The notes: a model not told the origin generated them from the sequence alone. A stretch of 64,000 nt of DNA from Anoxybacillus amylolyticus (GCF_001634285.1 NZ_CP015440.1:1-64000); one strand, 5' to 3'. Numbered from the stretch's first letter, positions 25,804-35,491 are shown. Program-made: numbers and translations.

Positions 25804-26376
25804 ATGAACGCTAACAAGTACAAATTCAAGTACTTTATGGATCCAGAAGCCAATGCAGAGTTTACAGAAGAGAACTGTCAATTTTGCGGAACAGAAGAGA
25901 ATTGCTTAGAAGGGGAGTATTTTGATAGAGGAGATGAAATTACGTCTGTTTGTCTAGGTTGCTTAGTAAAGGGAGAAACCACGGTACAAATTCCCCAATA
26001 TCTTAAAGATAGGTTGTATACACATTTGAAAAATACTTTTACGGAAAAAAGTAGCGAGGAACTAAACGAATTGTTCGAGTCTATTATTAGTGAGTTAGAA
26101 AAAAATCCACCAGTACGGTGGATTCAATATAATGATTGGCCTGTATGCGATGGGGATTTTATGCGGTATGTTGGTGAGTGGAAACAAGAGGATTTTAATA
26201 ACGCCTCCCAAAATGGGAACGGAAAAGATTACATACTTTCTATATTAGATGATTTAACTAAAAGTAGGATTGATGATATCGATGTTTTTTGGAATGATAT
26301 CGGTAATTACACCGCAGTTTTTGTGTTTAAGTGCATACATTGCAACAAAATTATTGGAGTTGCACAGAGTTATTAA
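25804..26376 (+). CDS. CbrC-family protein, probable immunity to the LHH-type nuclease
   Basis: 190 aa; ATG 25804 follows GAGGTGGGAG. It resembles CbrC/UPF0167: YKFKYFMDPEANAEF at the start, then a Cys-rich section CQFCGTEENC (about residue 28) and CLGCL, with CIHC near the end, suggesting a zinc site. E. coli CbrC is linked to colicin E2 tolerance, and CbrC-like genes sit behind nuclease toxins. The position right after the toxin stop supports an immunity role (inference). Confidence 0.7.
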   Translation: MNANKYKFKYFMDPEANAEFTEENCQFCGTEENCLEGEYFDRGDEITSVCLGCLVKGETTVQIPQYLKDRLYTHLKNTFTEKSSEELNELFESIISELEKNPPVRWIQYNDWPVCDGDFMRYVGEWKQEDFNNASQNGNGKDYILSILDDLTKSRIDDIDVFWNDIGNYTAVFVFKCIHCNKIIGVAQSY

Positions 26377-26522
26377 GCTGAGGGATTGGACTTAATCATG
26401 TCCAAGTATAGAGCTAACGTGTCTTATATACATGCACTTTAAAATGATGACTTCTGTATGAACACCTTTTTCCATAGTTATACTGCTCCTAAGTATTCCT
26501 ATACAAAAAGAGCGGAAATGAT

Positions 26523-27059
26523 ATGAAACGTCTTAAAATGACAAATGATCACGGCTGGACGCCTCGAACACTTCGGAAACAAGAACGGAAAATCAAAGAT
26601 GCTTTGCTTCGTGCTCGGGTTACCGCCGTTCGTCTCGTCATGGAAGGGTATCTCGGAAAAGATGTCGCCAAAATGGTTCATCTATGCCGTCAATCGGTTG
26701 CCCTCTACGTCGCACGGTTTAATGAAGGGGGGCTCGATCATTTACTCGATCGCCGCTTGCCACCTGGTCGCATGCCGTTTCTTACGGAAGAACAACAACA
26801 AGAAATCAGACAACTTGTGTTAACCACCACGCCCGTTGATGTCGGTTGGGGCATTTCTTCGTCATGGAACACACGCATTTTGCAATCTTACATCCAACAA
26901 ACATATGGCGTTTCCATGTCACGCGAAGGGATTCGCAAATGGTTACATCGTCTTCGCTTGTCGTGGACCCGTCCGACTGATAAGCTCGTCAAAGGGGATC
27001 CAACGCTTCAAGCTGCCTTTGAAAAAGAACTCGAGTTTATAAAAAAAATGAATCACTGA
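26523..27059 (+). CDS. IS630 transposase orfA
   Basis: 178 aa, helix-turn-helix part. Here the A run near the 3' end has eight As (seven in copy 1), so the frame continues MNH before its stop and orfB lies in another frame. Confidence 0.9.
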   Translation: MKRLKMTNDHGWTPRTLRKQERKIKDALLRARVTAVRLVMEGYLGKDVAKMVHLCRQSVALYVARFNEGGLDHLLDRRLPPGRMPFLTEEQQQEIRQLVLTTTPVDVGWGISSSWNTRILQSYIQQTYGVSMSREGIRKWLHRLRLSWTRPTDKLVKGDPTLQAAFEKELEFIKKMNH

Positions 27060-27063
27060 GCAG

Positions 27064-27582
27064 ATGGTTCTGCTTCATGTCGATGAGACGCATGTTCGCG
27101 CCTATCAAGCGCTCCGTACGACATGGGCAGAAGTGGGCAATCAAAAACAAGTGCCAAGCTACGGTCACCACGCTCACGTTTCCATTTTTGGTGCGGTAGA
27201 CGTTCAACAAGGCGATGTCGTGTTTCATCGCGCATCATCCGCCAACGCTGAGACATTCCTAGACTTTTTGCGCCTGTTGAAAGAGAAATATCCGGATCGA
27301 TTCCTCGTGCTTGTGTTGGACAATGCACGGATTCATCATGCCAACATGGTGCAAGCATTCCTCGATTGTGAAGAAGGCGGTGCCTTTCACTTTATTTTTC
27401 TGCCACCGTATTCGCCTCATTTGAATCCGATGGAGCGGTTATGGAAGTGGCTGAAAGATGAAGTCATTGCCAACGTCTTGCATAAAGATCAAAACGACAT
27501 TGCCCAGTCTATTACTCGTTTTGAACAATATGTGTTGCAGCACCCAGATGAAGTGTTGCGTCGCATCGGGTGTGCTGCGTGA
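27064..27582 (+). CDS. IS630 transposase orfB (DDE domain)
   Basis: 172 aa; catalytic residues in HVDETHVRAY, VLDNARIHH and NPMERLWKWLKDE. It starts 4 bp after orfA, suggesting coupling or a +1 shift. Confidence 0.92.
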   Translation: MVLLHVDETHVRAYQALRTTWAEVGNQKQVPSYGHHAHVSIFGAVDVQQGDVVFHRASSANAETFLDFLRLLKEKYPDRFLVLVLDNARIHHANMVQAFLDCEEGGAFHFIFLPPYSPHLNPMERLWKWLKDEVIANVLHKDQNDIAQSITRFEQYVLQHPDEVLRRIGCAA

Positions 27583-27613
27583 ACCAGAGGTTAAAATGTC
27601 AATTTGGATGTAT

Positions 27614-27937
27614 ATAGAACGAACTAGAGAGATTGGGATTTTAAAGGCACTTGGTGCATTTCGTTCAGATATTCGCCGCATATTTGTCGCAAAAGGAATG
27701 TTGATAGGTATCATCGGGGGATTATTCGGGATTTTAGGCTCGATTGCCGTGGGAAAAGGAGCAAATTATATTGTAACGACGGTAATGAAAAAAAGCAACT
27801 TGGACATTTTTCAGTTTAGTTTTATCCAAGTTGTACTTCTTGTTATTTTTAGTGGACTGTTAGGTATTTTGGCTTCTTTTGTTCCTGCAAATAAAGCGGC
27901 AAAGCAACCTGCTGTGGAAGCGTTACGCTATGAGTGA
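27614..27937 (+). pseudogene. FtsX/MacB-type ABC permease, C-terminal fragment
   Basis: 108 codons from the IS edge: IERTREIGILKALGAF, two to three membrane helices, and the classic end FVPANKAAKQPAVEALRYE. This is the last domain of an FtsX-like permease of peptide or antibiotic ABC exporters. Its front part and its ATPase are not in the window, so it was cut by IS630 or a deletion. Confidence 0.85.
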
Positions 27938-27964
27938 GAATAAAAGATAGGGAGTGTGAAAATC

Positions 27965-28132
27965 ATGAAATGGATGAATGTCGCGTTTATTATAGCTGTC
28001 ATTTCTTTCATTCTGTACAAATCTATCTCTGGAGAAATAATTAGCAATACGGCGTGGGCAATTTCTATTTTTCTTGTCATTACTAATTTCATTGGTTTAG
28101 TACGGGGGCGTAGTGAGAGTAAGCGGCTATAG
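27965..28132 (+). CDS. Small membrane protein, unknown
   Basis: 55 aa, ATG 27965 after GATAGGGAGTG. Two hydrophobic helices (about residues 6-18 and 31-46) and a basic end RGRSESKRL. It sits 27 bp after the permease fragment, perhaps formerly in its operon. No family recognised. Confidence 0.6.
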   Translation: MKWMNVAFIIAVISFILYKSISGEIISNTAWAISIFLVITNFIGLVRGRSESKRL

Positions 28133-28180
28133 TTGGTTAATTGCCCCAATATATAAGTGAAAAACTGTAAAAAAATAACA

Positions 28181-28215
28181 CCCAGCTTGTGGACATCGTT
28201 TGCAAGTTGGGCTCT
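28181..28215 (+). terminator. Terminator after the small membrane protein gene
   Basis: CCCAGCTTG/CAAGTTGGG stem with a 13-nt loop, then CTCTTTCTT. A modest T run. The rest of 28216-28400 shows no gene; it should hold the lia promoter, which I cannot pin down. Confidence 0.6.
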
Positions 28216-28431
28216 TTCTTATTTCCTTTTTCTCGATCAAGCGATGCTTCCATTTCTTTTGCTAAATTAGCAACTTCTGCATTTTCATCTCCGCATTTTT
28301 CTTCACATAAAAATTGAAACGATACAATCCATTAAAAATACGCCTTAAGTCGTAGGTGAAAATATAGCTGTAGGACATGATAGGAAAAAGCAAGAAGCGG
28401 TAAGATGAAAGCAAGGAAGGAGGCGAAGGTG

Positions 28432-28782
28432 ATGTTAAAAAAAATCGGATGGTTGTTTTTAGGCGGTATAGCGGTGTTCGTGCTTATGTTTCACCTCGGT
28501 CCGCTTGTTGCATTAGCGATCAGTTTGGCGATTTTGTATTATGCGGTGAAAAAGTTTTTCAAAGCCGATTCGGCGTTTGGCAAAATCGTTTGGGCGCTCA
28601 TTGGCTTGGCTGCGCTGATGGCGAGCGTATCGAATGTGCCAGCGCTTATCGCCATTGTAGCCGCGTATGTGCTTTATGTCGTGTATAAAAAATGGAACGA
28701 ACCGAAAGAAGTAGTACAAGTGGTTGACGATCCGTTCGTCCATTTTGAAAAACAATGGGCAGAACTACAAAAACATTATTAA
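28432..28782 (+). CDS. liaI: LiaI-like small membrane protein
   Basis: 116 aa from ATG 28432, eight bases after AAGGAGG; an in-frame ATG at 28405 lies upstream of that site. Three to four hydrophobic helices in residues 4-85, then a charged tail. LiaI anchors LiaH (PspA family) at the membrane in the LiaRS cell-wall-antibiotic response. First gene of the liaI-H-F-S-R operon; named from context and topology. Confidence 0.75.
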   Translation: MLKKIGWLFLGGIAVFVLMFHLGPLVALAISLAILYYAVKKFFKADSAFGKIVWALIGLAALMASVSNVPALIAIVAAYVLYVVYKKWNEPKEVVQVVDDPFVHFEKQWAELQKHY

Positions 28783-28796
28783 AGGAGTGAAGGACA

Positions 28797-29420
28797 ATGG
28801 GTTTACTTTCTCGCGTGAAAACGATGATTGCGGCAGATATTCATGAATGGTTAGATGAAAAGGAAAAGAAAAATCCAATTGCGGTGCTAAATGAATACTT
28901 ACGCCAATGCGAACAAGAAGTAGAAAAGGTACGGAAGCTGCTTGAGCGCCAATACTTATTGAAAGAGCAGTTTACGCGCGAATATCGCGAAGCTATGCAG
29001 CTTGCGGAGAAGCGGAAGAAACAGGCGGATATTGCCTCAAAAGCTGGTGAGTCGGAGTTGTTTGCGTTTGCGTCTCATGAGCAAATGCAGTACGAAGAGC
29101 GAGCGATGCGATTAAAGCAACTGTTGGAGCAAACAAACGAACAGTTATTGGAACTAGAAAAGAAATACGAGCAAATGAAACATCAATTAAAAGATATGCA
29201 TATGCGCCGCATGGAGCTGATGGGGCGAGAAAATATCGCACGGGCGCATTACCGTATGAACCGTATATTAGACGGGTATACAAGCCCAGCGCTTTCTACG
29301 TTTGCGGATACGGAGTCGTATTTAGAGCGCCTCGAGCAACGAGTGCAATCAGATTATTATCGCCATACGATTGACGCGCGCATTGCGGAATTAGAAAAGC
29401 GGTTGCAGCAAGAGCAATAA
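28797..29420 (+). CDS. liaH: Phage-shock protein A homologue LiaH
   Basis: 207 aa, almost entirely alpha-helical coiled coil (about residues 25-150), as in PspA/IM30/Vipp1. The N-terminus MGLLSRVKTMIAADIHEWLD is the amphipathic membrane-binding helix. Forms rings that protect the membrane under envelope stress. Starts 14 bp after liaI. Confidence 0.92.
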   Translation: MGLLSRVKTMIAADIHEWLDEKEKKNPIAVLNEYLRQCEQEVEKVRKLLERQYLLKEQFTREYREAMQLAEKRKKQADIASKAGESELFAFASHEQMQYEERAMRLKQLLEQTNEQLLELEKKYEQMKHQLKDMHMRRMELMGRENIARAHYRMNRILDGYTSPALSTFADTESYLERLEQRVQSDYYRHTIDARIAELEKRLQQEQ

Positions 29421-29493
29421 ACATATATGCTAAAGGCGTACGTTGTTGCGCCTTTTTCGTTTTATTGATTTATCGCTGAAAGGGGGGATCCCC

Positions 29494-30219
29494 GTGAATC
29501 AACAAAAAACGACCGACTATGTGAGTTGGGTTGTGCTCCTTGCGCTTATGATGTTGGCGTTCGAAATTTCGTTTTTTCATCCAGGCATTGTCTTTTCCGT
29601 TCTTTTTTCGGCATGGTTGATTTATATAGGGAGAAAAAAATGGCATCGGAAACTTGGGAAAATCGTCTTTTGGCTTGGGTGCTTAGGTCTTGTTGTGCAT
29701 GTGTTCACGATGATCACAGTCAGATTTTTACTTGTCGCGCTACTGTTTTATGCCATCATCCAATTTGCGCAGTCCAAGCGCCACCCTATCGTTATTCGTC
29801 CGGAGAGGAAAACAAGTGATCGAGAAACAGAAGGCGTTTTTCGTCAACCACTTTTTCAAAACATGTTGTTCGGTCGGCAAAAAACGCCCGAGCATGCTTA
29901 TGAATGGAGCGATGTGAACATCCAAACAGGCATTGGCGATACAGTCGTTGATTTAAGCTATGCGGTCGTTCCGAAAGGAGAAGCGGTGATCGTTATCCGC
30001 GGCTGGATTGGCAACGTGCACATTTTTGTTCCATATGAAATGGAAGTGAGCGTCGTCCATTCTGTGCTGTTTGGGGCAGCGTCTATTTTTTCAAGAGAAA
30101 CGGAGCGACTATGGAATCAAACGTTTATTTATCAAACGCCAGCGTATGAAACGGCTGAGCAGAAGCTAAAAATCATCACCTCGATGGCGATTGGAAATGT
30201 TGAGGTGAAACGAATATGA
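29494..30219 (+). CDS. liaF: LiaF, negative regulator of LiaRS
   Basis: 241 aa from GTG 29494 after AAAGGGGGG; the open frame begins at 29443, but no ribosome site precedes it. Four membrane helices in the first 110 residues, then a soluble LiaF C-terminal domain (DTVVDLSYAVVPKGEAVIVI and YEMEVSVVHSVLFGA). Keeps the LiaS kinase off in unstressed cells. Overlaps liaS by 4 bp. Confidence 0.9.
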   Translation: MNQQKTTDYVSWVVLLALMMLAFEISFFHPGIVFSVLFSAWLIYIGRKKWHRKLGKIVFWLGCLGLVVHVFTMITVRFLLVALLFYAIIQFAQSKRHPIVIRPERKTSDRETEGVFRQPLFQNMLFGRQKTPEHAYEWSDVNIQTGIGDTVVDLSYAVVPKGEAVIVIRGWIGNVHIFVPYEMEVSVVHSVLFGAASIFSRETERLWNQTFIYQTPAYETAEQKLKIITSMAIGNVEVKRI

Positions 30220-31223
30220 GCCGACATATCGTTGGGGCACTTCTACTTGCTTTTACCGTTTCGGTTGTATTATTTCTTTCATATGTTTTCACGTTTCCGC
30301 CTGCGGAGTGGTCGGTACTATGGAACGAAACGGTGCTTGGGGTGCCATTTGTCGTTTTTTTATTTATGGCAAGCGGGTTTATTGGCGTGCTTTTTGGGGT
30401 TTCGTTCGATTGGTTTTGGCGAAAACAATGGCGAGCGATTGAACATGCGTTGCTTCAAATCGAACAAGGGAATACAGAGCTATCGCGTCAACATACAGCA
30501 AAAGAACTCGGTGATGTATGGGAAAGAATCGACAAGTTGCAAAAACATTGGTTTGAACAAACGAAACTCACGCAAAAATTAGTGACAGAAAAAGTGGAAA
30601 ACGAAGAAGAACTGATCGAGCGAATTATTTCAGAAGAACGAAATCGGCTAGCACGCGAATTGCACGATTCCGTGAGCCAGCAACTATTTGCGGCGTCGAT
30701 GATGATGTCCGCGCTGATGGAAACATATGCAGGAAACGAACAAGCGAAAAAGCAATTGAAGCTCGTCGAACAAATGATTCACCAATCGCAACTGGAAATG
30801 CGGGCATTATTGCTCCACTTACGTCCCGTGCAGCTGAAAGGAAAGTCGCTTCAAGATGGAATAAGAGAGCTATTGACGGAACTTGCCCAAAAATTGCCGA
30901 TGGAGATGAAGTGGAAAATAGAAGATGTGGCGCTTGATCGTGGGGTGGAAGATCATTTATTTCGCATTTTACAAGAATCGGTGTCCAATACGCTCCGTCA
31001 TGCGAAAGCGACGATGTTAGAAGTGTTGTTGCTTGAGCGGGATGGGTTTGTCATTTTGCGCGTGTCGGATGATGGTGTGGGCTTTGATGTCGAACGAACA
31101 AAAAGCGGCTCTTACGGGTTGCAACATATGTACGAACGAGCGGCCGAAATCGGGGGAACGTTAAAAATCGTTAGTGTAAAAAATAAAGGAACTCGACTAG
31201 AAGTGAAAGTACCGCTTGTGTAA
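30216..31223 (+). CDS. liaS: Sensor histidine kinase LiaS
   Basis: 335 aa. Two N-terminal membrane helices (about residues 7-27 and 45-65) with a very short outside loop, typical of intramembrane-sensing kinases. HAMP-like linker, HisKA_3 dimerisation helix with the phospho-acceptor in [16 protein letters not shown] (His about 147), and a GHKL ATPase domain with [14 protein letters not shown] and DDGVGFD. Senses bacitracin-type envelope stress with LiaF and phosphorylates LiaR. Confidence 0.94.
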   Translation: MSRHIVGALLLAFTVSVVLFLSYVFTFPPAEWSVLWNETVLGVPFVVFLFMASGFIGVLFGVSFDWFWRKQWRAIEHALLQIEQGNTELSRQHTAKELGDVWERIDKLQKHWFEQTKLTQKLVTEKVENEEELIERIISEERNRLARELHDSVSQQLFAASMMMSALMETYAGNEQAKKQLKLVEQMIHQSQLEMRALLLHLRPVQLKGKSLQDGIRELLTELAQKLPMEMKWKIEDVALDRGVEDHLFRILQESVSNTLRHAKATMLEVLLLERDGFVILRVSDDGVGFDVERTKSGSYGLQHMYERAAEIGGTLKIVSVKNKGTRLEVKVPLV

Positions 31224-31236
31224 GGGAGGAAGGAAC

Positions 31237-31863
31237 GTGATTAAAATATTGCTTGTCGATGACCATGAGATGGTGCGGCTTGGCGTTTCCGCCTACTTGT
31301 CGGCTCAACCGGATATGGAAGTTGTTGGGGAAGCAGAAAGCGGAGAAAAAGGGGTTGAACTCGCGCTTCAACTTCGCCCAGATATTATTTTAATGGACTT
31401 AGTGATGGAGCCGATGGACGGTATTGAAGCGACGAAACAAATTATCAGCGCTTGGCCGGAAGCGAAAATTATGATTGTGACAAGTTTTTTGGATGATGAT
31501 AAAGTATATCCGGCGATTGAAGCCGGTGCAGTAAGCTATATGTTGAAAACGTCGAAGGCAAGCGAAATTGCGAATGCCATTCGTGCCACGTTCCATGGGC
31601 AATCGGTATTTGAACCAGAAGTGACAGGAAAAATGATGAGCAGTAGGCGAAAGCAATCGCTTCCCCATGAACAACTAACGAGTCGCGAGATGGAAGTGTT
31701 GCTATTAATGGCGCAAGGAAAAACGAACCAAGAAATTGCTGAGGAGTTGTTTATTTCATTAAAAACGGTGAAAGTCCACGTCAGCAACATTTTAGCGAAA
31801 CTAGACGTCCAAGACCGGACGCAAGCGGTCATTTATGCGTTTAAACACGGATTGGTAAAATAA
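31237..31863 (+). CDS. liaR: Response regulator LiaR
   Basis: 208 aa from GTG 31237 after AAGGGAGGAAGG. Receiver domain [12 protein letters not shown] with the phospho-Asp in [11 protein letters not shown] (about residue 53), and a LuxR/NarL-type DNA-binding end ([35 protein letters not shown]). Activates liaIH. Thirteen bp after liaS. Confidence 0.94.
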   Translation: MIKILLVDDHEMVRLGVSAYLSAQPDMEVVGEAESGEKGVELALQLRPDIILMDLVMEPMDGIEATKQIISAWPEAKIMIVTSFLDDDKVYPAIEAGAVSYMLKTSKASEIANAIRATFHGQSVFEPEVTGKMMSSRRKQSLPHEQLTSREMEVLLLMAQGKTNQEIAEELFISLKTVKVHVSNILAKLDVQDRTQAVIYAFKHGLVK

Positions 31864-31892
31864 TGCTCGCTCTCATGGCGAGATTTTTTTAT
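31864..31892 (+). terminator. Terminator of the lia operon
   Basis: CTCGC/GCGAG short stem followed by TTTTTTTATTTTTT. Confidence 0.65.
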
Positions 31893-31904
31893 TTTTTGCT
31901 TTAC

Positions 31905-31925
31905 ATTGACGTTACGTAAACGTTT
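31905..31925 (+). promoter_or_regulatory. Candidate MerR-type operator/promoter
   Basis: TTGACGTTACGTAAACGTTTA lies just before the MerR gene, containing the palindrome TTACGTAA. MerR/TipA regulators bind such palindromes between -35 and -10 of their own promoter. No exact site mapping is possible here. Confidence 0.5.
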
Positions 31926-31952
31926 ATGATGAAATTGTCAGGAGGTGAACGC

Positions 31953-32714
31953 GTGGAATATACGGTGCAACAATTAGCGAAATTGGCGGGGGTTACGAGT
32001 CGGACGCTACGGTATTATGATGAAATCGGACTTTTGAAGCCAGCGAGAGTGAATGCCTCAGGCTATCGAATATACGGAGCGAAAGAGGTCGACCAGCTCC
32101 AACAAATTTTGTTTTATCGCGAACTTGGGGTTGATTTAGAAACGATTAAGCAAATCATCACATCCCCGTCATTTGACGACGTACAGGCGTTGAAGCAGCA
32201 TCGCGAAAAACTCTTGGCAGAACGGAGGCGATTAGAGGGGTTGATCGCCAATGTTGAGAAAACATTATTAGCGAAAGAAGGGAGAACCATGATGAGCGAC
32301 AAAGAAAAATTTGAGGCGTTTAAACAGCAGCTCATTGACGAAAACGAACGGAAATATGGCAAAGAAATTCGGGAAAAATACGGAGAGGAACAGGTGAACA
32401 AATCAAACGCAAAAGTAAAAAACATGACGCCAGCACAATACGAAGAAGCAACAAAACTCGGCGAAGAAGTGTTGCGCATATTGCAGGAAGCGTTTTTGAC
32501 AGGCGATCCAGCGGGAGAGCTTGCACAAAAAGCAGCGGATTTACATCGCCAATGGTTAGGTTATTTTTGGGATCATTACTCCAAAGAAGCACACGCAGGA
32601 TTGGCGCAAATGTATGTCGATGACGAACGGTTTAAGGCATACTACGATCAAAAACAACTAGGAACGGCGGAATTTTTCCGCGAGGCCATTTTCATTTATA
32701 CAGGGAAAAAATAA
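31953..32714 (+). CDS. MerR-family regulator with TipAS drug-binding domain
   Basis: 253 aa from GTG 31953 after AGGAGGTGA. N-terminal MerR winged helix (YTVQQLAKLAGVTSRTLRYY, residues 2-70), a coiled-coil linker, and a C-terminal TipAS domain (about 130-250, ending TAEFFREAIFIYTGKK) that binds thiopeptide or hydrophobic drugs in family members such as TipA and Mta. Likely autoregulated. No obvious efflux target adjoins it. Confidence 0.88.
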   Translation: MEYTVQQLAKLAGVTSRTLRYYDEIGLLKPARVNASGYRIYGAKEVDQLQQILFYRELGVDLETIKQIITSPSFDDVQALKQHREKLLAERRRLEGLIANVEKTLLAKEGRTMMSDKEKFEAFKQQLIDENERKYGKEIREKYGEEQVNKSNAKVKNMTPAQYEEATKLGEEVLRILQEAFLTGDPAGELAQKAADLHRQWLGYFWDHYSKEAHAGLAQMYVDDERFKAYYDQKQLGTAEFFREAIFIYTGKK

Positions 32715-32764
32715 GGGGCTGACTCCAAAAGTCCGCTTTTTAGCAGACTTTTGGAGTCAGCCCC
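32715..32764. terminator. Bidirectional terminator between merR gene and ltaS
   Basis: A 19-bp stem GGGGCTGACTCCAAAAGTC/GACTTTTGGAGTCAGCCCC with a 12-nt loop separates convergent genes. Confidence 0.85.
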
Positions 32765-32769
32765 GCTTG

Positions 32770-34710
32770 TTATTTTTCTTCATGATGGTTGTAGTCATAT
32801 TTGCTTCGGTCGACTGGTTTAAAACCTTTAGGTGTATAGAAGCGTAGTAAGTCTTCGTACACGACTTTATCAGACAAGCTAAGTTTTGTGCGAACGATTT
32901 GTTCATCTCGGTCGATTTCAGCATTTTTCTCGATTTGCTCGCCAGTTTGTGTATTGTAATATTTTCCATCAACAGCCGTAACGGTCGGTGTGATGAAATC
33001 ACCGTTGCGGAACGGAACGATTTGTTGATGTTCTGGCGATAATAAGTCAGTGCCAAATTGGATATAATTTTTCGTATCGATTCCTAATAGATGGAGCACG
33101 GTCGGCAATACATCAATATCCCCGCCATACTGGTGCATAACACCGCCTTTTACTCCAGGAACGCGAATGAATAGTGGTACACGTTGCAATTGCGTATGTT
33201 CAAACGGTGTAATCTCTTTTCCGATAATTTGCGCCATTGCTTCATTATGGTTATCAGAGATGCCATAATGGTCGCCGTATAAAATGATAATCGAACGGTC
33301 GTAAAGCCCTGATTGCTTCAAGTAATCAAAAAATTCTTTGACCGCTTCGTCTAAATAACGCGCAGTTTGGAAGTAGCGGTCAACGGAACCGTCTCCTGTT
33401 GTTGCAGGTGGAATCGTTGCTTCGTTTTCATCGATTAAATAAGGGAAATGGTTCGACAACGTAATAAATTTTACGTAAAACGGTTCTTTTAATGTTTGTA
33501 ACAACGGAATCGACTCTCTAAAGAATGGCTTATCTTTTAACCCATAGTTTAACACGTCTTGGTCGTTCATATCATAGTAACTTGCGTCAAAGAAGTGGTC
33601 GAAACCAAACGATTTGTAAATCTCGTTGCGATTCCAGAATGTTTTATAGTTTCCATGAAAAACTGCTGACGTATAACCATGCTGTCCTAAAATGGCTGGT
33701 GCCGCTTGGTACGTATTTTGTGCTTTTGTTGTAAAAACTGACCCCTGCGGCAAGCCAAATAACGAATTTTCCAGCATAAATTCGGCATCCGACGTTTTTC
33801 CTTGCCCTGTTTGGTGGAAAAAGTTATCGAAATACATTGTATTTTTTTCATGGGTGAGCGAGTTTAAAAACGGTGTCACTTCTTGCCCATTTAACTTATA
33901 GTTAATTAAAAAGTTTTGAAACGACTCTAGGTGAATATAGATGACGTTCATTCCTTTTCCTTTGCCAAAATACGCTGGACTCGGTTTGGCATACGTTGCT
34001 TGCACATGGTTCAATACGGTTGTGACATCGCTTTTGTTCGCAAACGCCCGTTGCGTAGACGATTTCAAGCTTTGAATCGCGTCGTAAATGACGTAGTTGT
34101 ACATCCCTAAATATTTCACAATATAGCTGCGGTCAAACGTTCTTGTTAGTAATTGTGGGCGATCAATTTCTGCCAATGCTAGGTTAGTGACAAATGTAAA
34201 CACCGCTGTTGCAAAAAGTAAGTTCTTTTTATGACGTCCTAAAGAAATAGGCTGTAAATTCGCACGCTCTTTCACGATAAGTAAAGCTAATACAATAATG
34301 TCGATTAAGTAAATAACATCGTGCCATTTGAGCAACTCTAAAATGCTGCCACCCAGGCTACCGAAATTGCTTGTTTGTGTCAATGTCGGGAATGTAATGA
34401 AATCGCTAAAGAATCGGTAATAGACAATGTTTGCGTATAAAATAAATGAAAGCACGAAATCAATGATAATAAGCCAAATATATGATCGTTTTCCTTTCGC
34501 GAATAGCGCGAGCCCGAAAAAGAAAATGGCCGAACTAATTGGGTTGATAAAAAGCAACCATTTTTGCAGCGCGTTACTAATCCCTAAGTTAAATTCAATA
34601 CGATAAGCAGCATACGTTTTCATCCAAAATAAAAACACCGCTAATATAAAAAAGCGGAGATGGGTATCGGACCAGCGTTGCAACCATTTTATATTACTGA
34701 GCCCCTTCAT
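32770..34710 (-). CDS. ltaS: Lipoteichoic acid synthase (LtaS family)
   Basis: 646 aa. Five N-terminal membrane helices (about residues 18-180) and an extracellular sulfatase-fold domain (about 245-600). Catalytic features: Glu in YIHLESFQNF, the nucleophile Thr in GQGKTSDAEF, and the metal ligands in YGDHYGISDNH. Polymerises glycerol phosphate from phosphatidylglycerol onto the glycolipid anchor. Single gene. B. subtilis has four paralogues, so the exact one is uncertain. Confidence 0.93.
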   Translation of the reverse strand: MKGLSNIKWLQRWSDTHLRFFILAVFLFWMKTYAAYRIEFNLGISNALQKWLLFINPISSAIFFFGLALFAKGKRSYIWLIIIDFVLSFILYANIVYYRFFSDFITFPTLTQTSNFGSLGGSILELLKWHDVIYLIDIIVLALLIVKERANLQPISLGRHKKNLLFATAVFTFVTNLALAEIDRPQLLTRTFDRSYIVKYLGMYNYVIYDAIQSLKSSTQRAFANKSDVTTVLNHVQATYAKPSPAYFGKGKGMNVIYIHLESFQNFLINYKLNGQEVTPFLNSLTHEKNTMYFDNFFHQTGQGKTSDAEFMLENSLFGLPQGSVFTTKAQNTYQAAPAILGQHGYTSAVFHGNYKTFWNRNEIYKSFGFDHFFDASYYDMNDQDVLNYGLKDKPFFRESIPLLQTLKEPFYVKFITLSNHFPYLIDENEATIPPATTGDGSVDRYFQTARYLDEAVKEFFDYLKQSGLYDRSIIILYGDHYGISDNHNEAMAQIIGKEITPFEHTQLQRVPLFIRVPGVKGGVMHQYGGDIDVLPTVLHLLGIDTKNYIQFGTDLLSPEHQQIVPFRNGDFITPTVTAVDGKYYNTQTGEQIEKNAEIDRDEQIVRTKLSLSDKVVYEDLLRFYTPKGFKPVDRSKYDYNHHEEK

Positions 34711-35013
34711 CTTTCTTATTCACCTCTATTTTCTTTCATTCTCTCATTCTAGATTTTTAAATATATGGAACACCCATTGCGTTTATGACTGTGTTCATAC
34801 TATGCAAAAGATTCACTGCTATATATTATACAACAAAATTCCCATGTGGAGTAGCATAATATATTATTCCTTATTTCGTCAAATACAGAATTTGTTTTTT
34901 TTGATTTTAATCAAATAGGTATAAAAGCAACAATCTGCTCCTAGAAAGCATTGTACAACACGTGTATTCATCTGGTGTATTTTTACATAGGTGATTATGG
35001 CATATCGTAAAGC
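34711..35013. other. Upstream region of ltaS
   Basis: AT-rich, no gene seen. It should contain the ltaS promoter (minus strand); no clear -35/-10 pair is identified. Confidence 0.4.
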
Positions 35014-35015
35014 TA

Positions 35016-35206
35016 TATAAATGCACATTGAAGTGTTAACATTTTCCGACTGTCGGGGGACCGAACAACACTGCTCCCAGACAAATGAATTTGTCTGGGA
35101 GGCGGCTCGTTATTCGGCTCTCTGCCACGCGAACGCGTGACAGAGGCAAGCCAAAGGCTTGACTCGGACAGTCAAAAATAAGTTAAACTCCCCAGTTGCA
35201 TATATA
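35016..35206. mobile_element. MITE (191 bp), copy 2
   Basis: Reverse-complement relative of the element at 25539-25731, with the same ends and the same three internal hairpins. TA borders at 35014-35015 and 35207-35208. Lies in the ltaS-kimA gap, ~280 bp before the riboswitch. From 35209 to 35491 there is no gene; this part should hold the kimA promoter. Confidence 0.88.
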
Positions 35207-35491
35207 TAGTGGAAGGATAGAAAGTGGGGAAAATACAAAAAAAGGAGATATATGTTTGTACTTCTAAAATTGTTAGTGTCCATATTTTCTTATACGTTAC
35301 GGTGTTATCTGAAAGGAACATGATGGTTAGCGAAGAATGAAAGAAAAAAGAAGAGCAAATAAGAGAAAGAAATGAAAATCAGGGAAAAAGGTGATTAAAT
35401 CCTCTATTTTCTTCCTAATCCGTTGTTTTTGACTCTTTACAATGAAAGTGGAAGCGAGTAACATATCAGCTATGATTAATCAAGCATAGAA

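Larger units (their letters stand above)
26427..27614 (+). mobile_element. IS630-family element, copy 2
   Basis: Same element as 16185-17372, opposite orientation, a few substitutions apart. TATA at both borders. Flanked by the CbrC-like gene on the left and a truncated permease gene on the right. Confidence 0.9.

Noticed and set aside
22200-28400. An intact skin-like prophage element.
   Set aside because: No recombinase, phage structural genes or 5' half of sigK are found; only IS, toxin and transporter fragments.
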